Below are positions 1 through 5,679 of a stretch of 9,676 bases of DNA, piece by piece. The notes beneath the pieces are model-generated. The model was not told where the DNA came from. It was given only the letters and a program-made list of their open reading frames with translations, and made no database searches. Origin of the DNA: Bacillota bacterium (lineage in GTDB: Bacteria; Bacillota; Negativicutes; Sporomusales; UBA7701); the NCBI GenBank assembly GCA_023415075.1, contig JAEZLU010000064.1, positions 1-9,676 on the forward strand. The letters are read 5' to 3'. The position numbers were made by a program, and so were the translations under genes. Position 1 is the stretch's first letter; every line of letters starts with the position of its first letter.

Positions 1-987
1 AAGCCGGCTCCCAAACCTCTGCCCGGCACTCCGGGAGCGATGGTGAACCCGCCGCGGATGGTTATCGGCTACTATGAGAATCCATGGCCGGGTACTGCGG
101 ACAAAACCGGTTCCTTCCCTTCGATGAAGACCTTCGCCAAGAGCATGTCGGCTGTCGGGCCTTTCTGGTTCAGGGCCACCAGCGACGGCACACTGGAAAC
201 CAAGGAAAGCCAGCTGGTATATGATACTGCAAAAGGGCTGGGGCTGGCGATGTATCCGCTTGTCACCAACAAATCCGGCGCTACTGACGCCATCCTGGCC
301 GACCCGGCGATCCGCACGAAGGTAACCGACAATATCGTCAAAATTACTCGCGACAAGAACTATGACGGCATCAACATCGACTTCGAGCTGTTACCGCCCA
401 AGCACCGCGATAATCTGACCGCTTTCATGGCTGAGTTGTACCCAAAAATGAAGTCCGCCAACAAAACCGTGATAATTTCCGTGTTCCCACAGGTAGATGT
501 CAGTGAAGACGTATCCGGCGCCTACGACTACCCCGAACTCACCAAGTACGCCGACTTTCTTCAGATAATGCTGTACGACAACCACTATGAAAGTTCGCCG
601 CCTGGTCCGGTCGCGCCCATCGACTGGTACGAGAAGAACCTTAAATACGCCATTGATCAGACTGGCGGCCCCCACAAGGTAATAGCCGGCATAAGCGCTT
701 ACGGCTACGATTGGTCGAAAGGCGGCCAGGGCGAAACGGTGACCTATGTCGACGCCATTGTCCGGGCCGAGCAGAAGGGCGGCAAGATCGAGTACGACGA
801 AGATAGCCAGGCGCCCCACTTTAAATACGACGGTCACGAAGTCTGGTTCGAAAACGCCAAGAGTACGTCAGCTAAGCTTGATATCGTCGCCAAATATAAA
901 CCGGCCGGTATTGCCATCTGGCGCCTCGGCCAGGAACAGCCGGAAATATGGCCGCTGATCGACCAGAAATTCCCCAAGCAGAAGTAG
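1..987 (+). CDS. GH18 glycoside hydrolase, YaaH/SleL-like (5' end outside window)
   Basis: Probable family 18 glycosidase acting on peptidoglycan or spore-cortex N-acetylglucosamine linkages. The reading frame is open from base 1, so the true start lies upstream; the ATG at 40 is internal to a Pro-rich linker (KPAPKPLPGTPG). Numbering from base 1, the barrel begins near residue 20 with VIGYYENPW. The GH18 signature DGINIDFE follows, with the acid/base Glu at residue 129 and its partner Asp at 127. LQIMLYD (Tyr192, Asp193) and the C-terminal GIAIW (Trp307) line the usual GH18 active site. The single compact domain and PFW/LVTN-type segments resemble the cortex-lytic YaaH/SleL group rather than large chitinases. 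The linker implies an upstream domain (LysM, SLH or a signal/anchor) that cannot be seen. Family call is firm; substrate is inferred. Confidence 0.85.
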   Translation, partial: KPAPKPLPGTPGAMVNPPRMVIGYYENPWPGTADKTGSFPSMKTFAKSMSAVGPFWFRATSDGTLETKESQLVYDTAKGLGLAMYPLVTNKSGATDAILADPAIRTKVTDNIVKITRDKNYDGINIDFELLPPKHRDNLTAFMAELYPKMKSANKTVIISVFPQVDVSEDVSGAYDYPELTKYADFLQIMLYDNHYESSPPGPVAPIDWYEKNLKYAIDQTGGPHKVIAGISAYGYDWSKGGQGETVTYVDAIVRAEQKGGKIEYDEDSQAPHFKYDGHEVWFENAKSTSAKLDIVAKYKPAGIAIWRLGQEQPEIWPLIDQKFPKQK

Positions 988-1051
988 AAAGCAGGGGCCA
1001 TAGTCGTTTATTCGAGTCAGACAGTAAAACTTTCTGTTAGTGAATATTGCT

Positions 1052-1079
1052 CTGCCGGCCTAAGGCCGGCAGGTTTTTT
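1052..1079 (+). terminator. Intrinsic terminator after the GH18 gene
   Basis: A perfect 9-bp GC-rich inverted repeat (CTGCCGGCC / GGCCGGCAG) with a 3-nt TAA loop is followed directly by GTTTTTT. This is a textbook rho-independent terminator 64 bases past the GH18 stop. It separates that gene from the small-gene cluster downstream. The rest of the 145-base gap holds no promoter I would call with confidence. Confidence 0.9.
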
Positions 1080-1132
1080 CTGCCAGAACTGAGAATTAAT
1101 CAAACACAGGCATTTATGGAGGTGGGGTTTCT

Positions 1133-1639
1133 ATGGCGAAGATGCTGATGATGGTGGCGGACGGCTTCGAGGATGCCGAGGCGCTCTACCCGTATTACCG
1201 GATGCGGGAGGACGGTTATGAAGTCGAGGTCGTCGGGCCGGCCAAAGGCACGGTGTACAAGGGAAAACACGGCTACCCGCTGACCGCCGACCTCGCGCCG
1301 GCGGAGGTCAAAATAGCCGACTACGTCGCCCTGATTATCCCCGGTGGTCAGGCGCCCGACCGTATGCGGATTAACGACAAGCTGGTGGAGATCGTCCAGG
1401 CGGCCCACGCCGCCGGTCTGGTGGTCGGCGCCATCTGCCACGGGCCGCAGATGCTTATCGAGGCCGATCTGGTCCGCGGCCGCAATGTCACCTGCTATAA
1501 GTCGGTACTGACCGATATACTGAATGCCGGCGCCATCTATCACGACCTGCCGGTGGTCGCTGACGAGAAGATCGTCACTTCCAGGGTCCCTGCCGACCTG
1601 CCGGATTTCTGCCGGCAGATCCTGGACTATTTCAAGTAA
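1133..1639 (+). CDS. DJ-1/PfpI family protein (glutamine amidotransferase-like class I)
   Basis: A 168-residue protein of the DJ-1/PfpI superfamily, whose members are described as intracellular proteases, glyoxalases/deglycases or stress proteins. The nucleophile elbow is GAICHGPQ, with Cys102 followed by His103. The conserved acidic partner that lowers the Cys pKa is Glu13 in DGFEDAEA. The IIPGGQAPDRMR segment and the ending TSRVPADLPDFCRQI are typical of the PfpI/YhbO/YfkM subgroup. Length matches that subgroup. The ATG start is supported by GGAGGT at 1118-1123 with a 9-nt spacer. It heads a cluster of three small genes and lies 15 bases before the next one. The catalytic dyad is intact, so an active enzyme is likely, but protease versus deglycase activity cannot be decided from sequence. 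Confidence 0.93.
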   Translation: MAKMLMMVADGFEDAEALYPYYRMREDGYEVEVVGPAKGTVYKGKHGYPLTADLAPAEVKIADYVALIIPGGQAPDRMRINDKLVEIVQAAHAAGLVVGAICHGPQMLIEADLVRGRNVTCYKSVLTDILNAGAIYHDLPVVADEKIVTSRVPADLPDFCRQILDYFK

Positions 1640-1654
1640 AGGGAGGCTAAAAAT

Positions 1655-1963
1655 ATGGCAATCGTCGAGGTAACCATCGCGCCGATGGGTACGGCCACGG
1701 CCAGCATCAGTCACTATGTGGCGGCTTGCCACAAGGTTCTCGAAGAAGCCGCCGATCTTAAATACCAGCTGACGCCGATGGCCACGATCATCGAAGGCGA
1801 CCTGGACAAGATTCTGGCGGTCATCCGCCGGATGCACGAGGTACCCTTCGCCAAGGGGGCGCCGCGGGTATCGACCCTCATCCGCATCGACGACCGGCGG
1901 GACAAGGAACTGACCATGGCCGGCAAAATCAAAGCGGTAACCGACAAGCTGGGAGGGAAGTAG
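1655..1963 (+). CDS. MTH1187 family thiamine-binding protein (DUF77)
   Basis: A 102-residue cytoplasmic protein of the MTH1187/YqgV family, small ferredoxin-like folds reported to bind thiamine or its pyrimidine moiety. Family hallmarks are visible in order: IAPMGT near residue 8, the Ser/His pair in SISHYVA, LTPMATIIEGDLD in the middle, MHEVPF, and the ending RVSTLIRIDDRRDKE with TMAGKI. Length is normal for single-domain members; Bacillus YkoF has two such units. The ATG start has GGGAGG at 1641-1646 with an 8-nt spacer. It sits between the DJ-1 gene and the metal-binding protein gene, with only one base separating its stop from the next start. No ABC transporter and no TPP riboswitch is visible nearby, so its role in thiamine handling here is inference from the family. 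Confidence 0.92.
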   Translation: MAIVEVTIAPMGTATASISHYVAACHKVLEEAADLKYQLTPMATIIEGDLDKILAVIRRMHEVPFAKGAPRVSTLIRIDDRRDKELTMAGKIKAVTDKLGGK

Positions 1964-1964
1964 T

Positions 1965-2204
1965 ATGTGCAAAACCTGCGGCTGCAGCGGCGGCCGGTTG
2001 GAGAAACAAACACTGACGGTGGAGGGCATGAGCTGCAACCACTGCAAAAACGCGGTCGAGAAAGCCGTTCGCGGCCTGCCGGGCGTAATGGCGGCCGAGG
2101 TCGATCTGGCGGCCAAGACCCTCAAGGTGGATTTCGATGCCGCCAAGTCCAGCCTGGACGAGATCAAAAAGGCGGTCGACGCCGCCGGCTACAAAGTCGT
2201 GTAG
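1965..2204 (+). CDS. Heavy-metal-associated (HMA/CopZ-like) protein with N-terminal CxxCGC
   Basis: A 79-residue metal-binding protein. The body is a classic HMA domain: GMSCNHC (Cys24, Cys27) followed by KNAVEKAV, then GVMAAEVDLAAKTLKVDFD and the closing IKKAVDAAGYKV. This is the fold of copper chaperones such as CopZ and of P-type ATPase N-domains. Before the domain is a short extension, MCKTCGCSGG, with Cys2, Cys5 and Cys7, which resembles the CxxCGC nickel site at the N terminus of HypB. The start is fixed by GGGAGGG at 1951-1957 (7-nt spacer), so the cysteine head is really translated. The gene begins one base after the previous stop, implying coupling. No copper ATPase or repressor is in view. 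Metal could be Cu(I), Ni(II) or Zn(II); sequence alone does not decide. Confidence 0.9.
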   Translation: MCKTCGCSGGRLEKQTLTVEGMSCNHCKNAVEKAVRGLPGVMAAEVDLAAKTLKVDFDAAKSSLDEIKKAVDAAGYKVV

Positions 2205-2213
2205 CGAGACAGA

Positions 2214-2242
2214 TTGACGGTAAAGCAGCTTTTTGTTATACT
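2214..2242 (+). promoter_or_regulatory. Sigma-A-type promoter for the LCP gene
   Basis: TTGACG (2214-2219) and TATACT (2237-2242) are separated by exactly 17 bases; each hexamer matches the sigma-70/sigma-A consensus at five of six positions. It begins ten bases after the stop of the CopZ-like gene and points toward the LCP gene. Transcription would be expected to start near 2249. This is the best promoter in the window. Confidence 0.8.
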
Positions 2243-2245
2243 TTG

Positions 2246-2283
2246 AATAAACAGCCCCCCTTTTTTGGCGGGGCTTGTTTATT
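2246..2283 (+). terminator. Terminator-like hairpin in the LCP leader
   Basis: AATAAACA (2246-2253) pairs with TGTTTATT (2276-2283), extended inward by GCCCC/GGGGC with one bulged T; the loop contains TTTTTT. The right arm (CTTGTTTATT) is U-rich, so a shorter core hairpin plus this tail could terminate transcripts of the CopZ-like gene. There is no clean T run after the full stem. The predicted start of the LCP transcript falls inside the left arm, so the hairpin may instead cap that mRNA's 5' end. Structure is seen; role is inferred. Confidence 0.55.
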
Positions 2284-2295
2284 GACTTGAAAACT

Positions 2296-2301
2296 AAGGA
2301 G
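2296..2301 (+). promoter_or_regulatory. Ribosome binding site fixing a TTG start
   Basis: AAGGAG lies 9 bases before TTG at 2311. An in-frame TGA at 2302-2304 rules out any earlier start in this frame. The ATG at 2304 is out of frame. TTG 2311 is therefore the only start that fits both the site and the protein's N terminus. Confidence 0.85.
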
Positions 2302-2310
2302 TGATGGCGC

Positions 2311-3669
2311 TTGACGACGCGTTTAGAACGGCGCCTGAGCGAGCAACGCAGGTCTCATATCAAGCATAGCTGGTTTATCGCCATCGCCCTGCTGGTCTTT
2401 ATGCTGGCCGCTGGCGCTTCGTACATCTGGTTTGGCGGCAGCCTGAGCTGGAACAAAATCAAACGGGCGGGCGGGCTGGTATATTCGTCGCACAAGGTAA
2501 ACATTCTTGTCCTTGGCGTTGACGAGCGGGCCGGCGATGTCGGCCGCTCTGACACGATGTTCGCCGTCACCGTCGACACCGATAGCAAGGATGTTGCTCT
2601 ACTGTCGGTGCCGCGGGACACGAGGGTGAAAATCCCCGGCCACGGCTGGGACAAGATCAACCATGCCTACGCCAACGGCAAGCAGAAGCTTTCCCTGCAG
2701 GCGGCGGAAGACCTTTTGGGGATACCCTTCGATTATTACGCCGTCATCAATTTTGCCTCCTTCGAGAAAATCGTCGACGCCGTCGGCGGCGTCGACATAA
2801 ATGTCGAAAAACGGATGTATTACACAGATCCCTACGATGACCTCGTCATTGACATCAAGCCCGGCCAGCAGCACCTTGACGGCAAAAATGCCATAAAGTA
2901 TGTACGCTACCGCGGCGAAGACGGCGACATCGGCCGCATCGACCGCCAGCAGAAGTTTATGAAAGCCATGCTTCAGCAGGTGGCCAGCCCGTCGATAATC
3001 GCCCGTATCCCGTCGATTATCCGCGAAGTGGGCGCCGCTGTAGACACCGATATGTCGACAAGCGAAATGCTCAGTTTGGCCAAGATTCTGAACGACGCCA
3101 ACAAGAACGGCCTGAGGACCGACATGGTTCCCGGCCGGCCGGCGTATATCAAGGATATCAGCTACTGGCTGCCGGATATCGTTTCTCTCCGCCAGCATGT
3201 TGCCCAGATTGAGGGGGGCACTCTTAGCGAAAAACAACTGGCTGAAGCCGAAAAGCTGGCTGACGAGTATGAACTTTCGATCCCCCGGGATATGAAAGTG
3301 GTGGAGGTTCCCAAGGCCGTGCAGCCGGTCAAGAAAGCGGGTGACGCGACCAAGCCCGGCGGCAAGCCGGCAGAGACCACCCCTAAAACGACCCCGTCAG
3401 GCAAGATTACCGTTGCCGTCATCAACGCCAGCGGCAACGCCGCCGCCAGCGCCAAGGTGGCCGACGCACTTAAGGCCCGCGGCTTTGAAGTCAGCAGCAT
3501 CACGGTAAGCAACAACCAAACAAACAATACGGTAGTCATATCCTACACTACCAGCGGGGCGGTCGTTAACAGCCTCACCGGACTGCCGTTCAAGTATGTG
3601 CTGCAAATAACCAAGGACGAAAGCCGGCCGACCCAGGCGGCGGTAGTGATCGGCAAAGATTACAAGTAG
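2311..3669 (+). CDS. LCP (LytR-CpsA-Psr) family glycopolymer ligase with LytR_C domain
   Basis: A 452-residue membrane-anchored enzyme of the family that transfers lipid-linked glycopolymers (teichoic-acid-like or capsular) onto peptidoglycan outside the cell. A short basic cytoplasmic tail is followed by one membrane helix, residues 21-41. The LCP domain starts at VNILVLGVDER (63-73) and carries the pyrophosphate/metal-binding residues in RSDT (Arg79, Asp81) and PRDTRV (Arg102, Asp103). It continues with INHAYANG, VDAVGGVDI, and RYRGEDGDIGRIDRQQ (199-214) with its conserved arginines. A Lys/Pro/Thr-rich linker (about 330-365) leads to a C-terminal LytR_C domain (366-452). Start is TTG. It has its own promoter and a strong terminator, so it is probably monocistronic. 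The polymer attached is unknown. Confidence 0.94.
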   Translation: MTTRLERRLSEQRRSHIKHSWFIAIALLVFMLAAGASYIWFGGSLSWNKIKRAGGLVYSSHKVNILVLGVDERAGDVGRSDTMFAVTVDTDSKDVALLSVPRDTRVKIPGHGWDKINHAYANGKQKLSLQAAEDLLGIPFDYYAVINFASFEKIVDAVGGVDINVEKRMYYTDPYDDLVIDIKPGQQHLDGKNAIKYVRYRGEDGDIGRIDRQQKFMKAMLQQVASPSIIARIPSIIREVGAAVDTDMSTSEMLSLAKILNDANKNGLRTDMVPGRPAYIKDISYWLPDIVSLRQHVAQIEGGTLSEKQLAEAEKLADEYELSIPRDMKVVEVPKAVQPVKKAGDATKPGGKPAETTPKTTPSGKITVAVINASGNAAASAKVADALKARGFEVSSITVSNNQTNNTVVISYTTSGAVVNSLTGLPFKYVLQITKDESRPTQAAVVIGKDYK

Positions 3670-3678
3670 CACCAAGGC

Positions 3679-3707
3679 AGCCCCCTTGCTTGGGGGCTAT
3701 TTTTTTT
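3679..3707 (+). terminator. Intrinsic terminator after the LCP gene
   Basis: AGCCCCC (3679-3685) pairs perfectly with GGGGGCT (3692-3698) around a 6-nt TTGCTT loop, followed by A and eight T residues (3700-3707). It begins ten bases after the LCP stop. Transcription of the PBP2 gene therefore needs read-through or its own promoter; I find no convincing -35/-10 pair between here and 3746. Confidence 0.93.
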
Positions 3708-3746
3708 GCCGGCAGGCGCCATACTAAACTATTGAGCCCAATTTGC

Positions 3747-3752
3747 GGGAGG
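3747..3752 (+). promoter_or_regulatory. Ribosome binding site deciding the PBP2 GTG start
   Basis: GGGAGG, embedded in a longer purine run, lies 9 bases before GTG at 3762. Longer in-frame starts at TTG 3690 and TTG 3732 have no comparable site, and 3690 lies inside the terminator stem-loop. GTG 3762 also gives a normal short cytoplasmic tail before the membrane helix. Confidence 0.82.
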
Positions 3753-3761
3753 GGAGAAATA

Positions 3762-5588
3762 GTGCAGGATCTGGAAAAAGCCCACCGGCTTCAGATGTTG
3801 GCGATCGCCGTAATTGTCGTCATTGTTTTTTTAGTGGGACGGCTGGCCTGGATGCAGCTTTTGCAGGGGGCCCAGTACAAGAAAGTTGCCGAGGATAACC
3901 GTCTGCGCAAGCTGTTCACCCAGGGTCCGCGGGGCACTATGTACGACCGTAACGGCGCCGCCCTTGTCAGCAACCGGCCAAGCTTCGCCGTGTCGGTCAT
4001 TCCGGCCGAGTATGCACATCCCCAGGAGGTGACGCCCTTTCTGGCCGAACTGGCCGGCGTACCGCCGGCTGAGATCGAGGCCTTGCTGGCGAGCGGACAG
4101 GAGTTTCCTTACAGTCCCTGCCGGCTGATTCTCGACGCCAATCCGGCGATGATCGCCAAAATCGAAGAACGGAAAAGTTCACTGCCGGGGGTAATTATCG
4201 AGGCCCTGCCGGTGCGTTACTATGTTTACGGCAGCCTGGCGGCCCATGTTTTCGGGTATATCGGCCGTATTGACGCCGAGGAGTATGCCGCCCGCCGGGG
4301 AGCTGGCTACAATCCCAGTGATCTAATCGGCAAAGACGGTTTGGAACGGGTCTGGGAGGACCTGCTGCGCGGTGTCGAGGGCGGCCAGGAAATCGAGGTC
4401 AACGCCCGGGGCGAGGAGGTACGGGTGGCCCGTCAAAAACCGGCCGTTGCCGGCCACGGGCTGGTGCTGACCCTCGACGCCAACCTGCAGAAGGCGGCTG
4501 AGGAAATACTGGCCGCCCAGCTTGACGCCAGCCGGACCAACGGCCATCCGGCCAAAGGCGGCGCCGTGGTCGTGCTCGACGTGACCAGCGGCGCCGTTCT
4601 GGCGCTGGCCAGCAGCCCGACCTATGATCCCAATGTTTTCGCCCGTGGCATATCGGCCCGCGACTGGTCGGCCCTGCTGACAAATCCCAACAACCCGTTG
4701 ACCAACCGGGCAATCCAGAGCGCCTATCCGCCCGGGTCGGTATTCAAGATTGTCACCGCCACCGCTGCTCTCGATCTCGGCCTGGTGACGCCGGAAGAGG
4801 TGTTCAACGATCAGGGCTTTTATGTGGCAGGCGGTTGGACGTTCTATGGCTGGGAGCTGAAGGGCCTGGGTCAGCTCAAGCTGGTCGACGCTATCGCCTG
4901 GTCGAGCGACCCGGTATTTTATGAGCTGGGGCGCCGGCTGGGGGTTGACCGGCTGGCTGCCTACGCCCTGACCTACGGGTTAGGCGCGCCGTCGGAGATA
5001 AAGCTGCTCGGTGAGGTGAAAGGCAATGTGCCGACCGAAGCTTGGAAAACTTCAACTTACGGTGAGCCATGGTATCTGGGAGAAACGATTATCGCCGCCA
5101 TCGGCCAGGGCTATTACCTGGTAACGCCAATCCAGCAGGCCTTGCTGCTGATGGCGGTGGCCAACGGCGGGATTATCTACCGGCCGTACCTGGTGTCAAA
5201 GCTTCTTCATCCGGACGGCAGCCCGCAGGAGATTTACAAACCCGCGGTGATGCGAACGGTCTACCTGCAGCCGGCCACCTGGGACACCCTGCGGCGCGGC
5301 CTGGAAACAGTGGTTACCGCCGGTACGGCCACTTCAAATTTCCTGGGGTTCCCGCGACCGGTGGCCGGCAAAACCGGCTCGGCCGAAACCGGCCGCGACA
5401 CCGTTCATTCCTGGTTTGCCTGTTACGCCCCGGCCGACAAGCCGCAGATCGTTGCCGTAGCCCTGCTGGAAGACGCCGGCGAAGGGGCCGAGGCTGCCGT
5501 ACCGGTGGTTCGCAAGGTGCTGGAAGCGTATTTCGGCCTGCCGACACCCGGACAGCAGCAGCCGCCGCCACCCGGTAAAAGCGACTAG
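3762..5588 (+). CDS. mrdA: Penicillin-binding protein 2, class B transpeptidase
   Basis: A 608-residue class B PBP that crosslinks peptidoglycan during cell elongation, normally with RodA and MreB. After a short cytoplasmic tail there is one membrane helix (about 11-31). The family's N-terminal motif RGTMYDRNG (57-65) and the pedestal region follow, including IGKDGLERVWEDLLRGVEG. Transpeptidase motifs are complete: S326xxK329 in PPGSVFK, S381-S382-D383 as the SxN-type motif (Asp is normal in PBP2), and K537-T538-G539 in GKTGSAET. Length is close to E. coli PBP2. The C terminus ends in a short Gln/Pro-rich tail. It lies between an LCP gene and tetrapyrrole genes rather than beside mreBCD-rodA. 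A sporulation-specific SpoVD is less likely because no PASTA domain follows the catalytic domain. Confidence 0.93.
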   Translation: MQDLEKAHRLQMLAIAVIVVIVFLVGRLAWMQLLQGAQYKKVAEDNRLRKLFTQGPRGTMYDRNGAALVSNRPSFAVSVIPAEYAHPQEVTPFLAELAGVPPAEIEALLASGQEFPYSPCRLILDANPAMIAKIEERKSSLPGVIIEALPVRYYVYGSLAAHVFGYIGRIDAEEYAARRGAGYNPSDLIGKDGLERVWEDLLRGVEGGQEIEVNARGEEVRVARQKPAVAGHGLVLTLDANLQKAAEEILAAQLDASRTNGHPAKGGAVVVLDVTSGAVLALASSPTYDPNVFARGISARDWSALLTNPNNPLTNRAIQSAYPPGSVFKIVTATAALDLGLVTPEEVFNDQGFYVAGGWTFYGWELKGLGQLKLVDAIAWSSDPVFYELGRRLGVDRLAAYALTYGLGAPSEIKLLGEVKGNVPTEAWKTSTYGEPWYLGETIIAAIGQGYYLVTPIQQALLLMAVANGGIIYRPYLVSKLLHPDGSPQEIYKPAVMRTVYLQPATWDTLRRGLETVVTAGTATSNFLGFPRPVAGKTGSAETGRDTVHSWFACYAPADKPQIVAVALLEDAGEGAEAAVPVVRKVLEAYFGLPTPGQQQPPPPGKSD

Positions 5589-5606
5589 CCGGACGCCAGC
5601 GGCCGA

Positions 5607-5628
5607 CTTTTCTCCGGCCGGTGAAAAG
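5607..5628 (+). other. Hairpin in the mrdA-tetrapyrrole operon gap
   Basis: CTTTTC (5607-5612) pairs with GAAAAG (5623-5628), and within the intervening ten bases CC/GG closes a GGCC loop after a T-T mismatch. No T run follows, so it is not a standard terminator. It overlaps an AAAAGGAG sequence that has no proper gene behind it. Function unknown; it could be chance. Confidence 0.3.
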
Positions 5629-5666
5629 GAGATTTCCTCTGGCGTGGGGAAAATATAGAAGGCTAT

Positions 5667-5672
5667 GGGGGA
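5667..5672 (+). promoter_or_regulatory. Ribosome binding site favouring the ATG at 5680
   Basis: GGGGGA lies 7 bases before ATG 5680. The earlier in-frame ATG at 5665 has AGAAGG only two bases upstream, too close to work well. The 5680 start also gives the MSFYPINL beginning usual for this family. Confidence 0.65.
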
Positions 5673-5679
5673 TGAGAAG

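Noticed and set aside
40..987. ATG at 40 as the true start of the GH18 gene
   Set aside because: The frame is open back to base 1 through a Pro-rich linker and there is no ribosome site before 40. The gene is better treated as truncated by the window edge.
988..1132. Possible promoter in the gap before the DJ-1 gene
   Set aside because: Several AT-rich hexamers occur, but none pairs with a -35-like sequence at 16-18 bases. Transcription of the cluster must start somewhere here, but I cannot place it.
1100..2167. Long minus-strand open frame of 355 codons across the three small genes
   Set aside because: It is antisense to three genes with clear family motifs and ribosome sites. High-GC codon usage commonly leaves the opposite strand open, and its translation shows no recognisable domain.
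1967..2290. Plus-strand frame of 107 codons overlapping the HMA gene in another frame
   Set aside because: It is Arg/Gly-rich shadow sequence without motifs. The HMA frame has the ribosome site and the conserved domain.
3690..3761. 24-residue N-terminal extension of PBP2 from TTG 3690
   Set aside because: That start lies within the loop of the LCP terminator and has no ribosome site. GTG 3762 has a strong one and gives a normal N terminus.
4902..4910. Apparent loss of the SxN motif in PBP2 (reads Ser-Ser-Asp)
   Set aside because: PBP2-type proteins normally have Asp at this position; E. coli PBP2 has Ser-Ala-Asp. The active site is complete.
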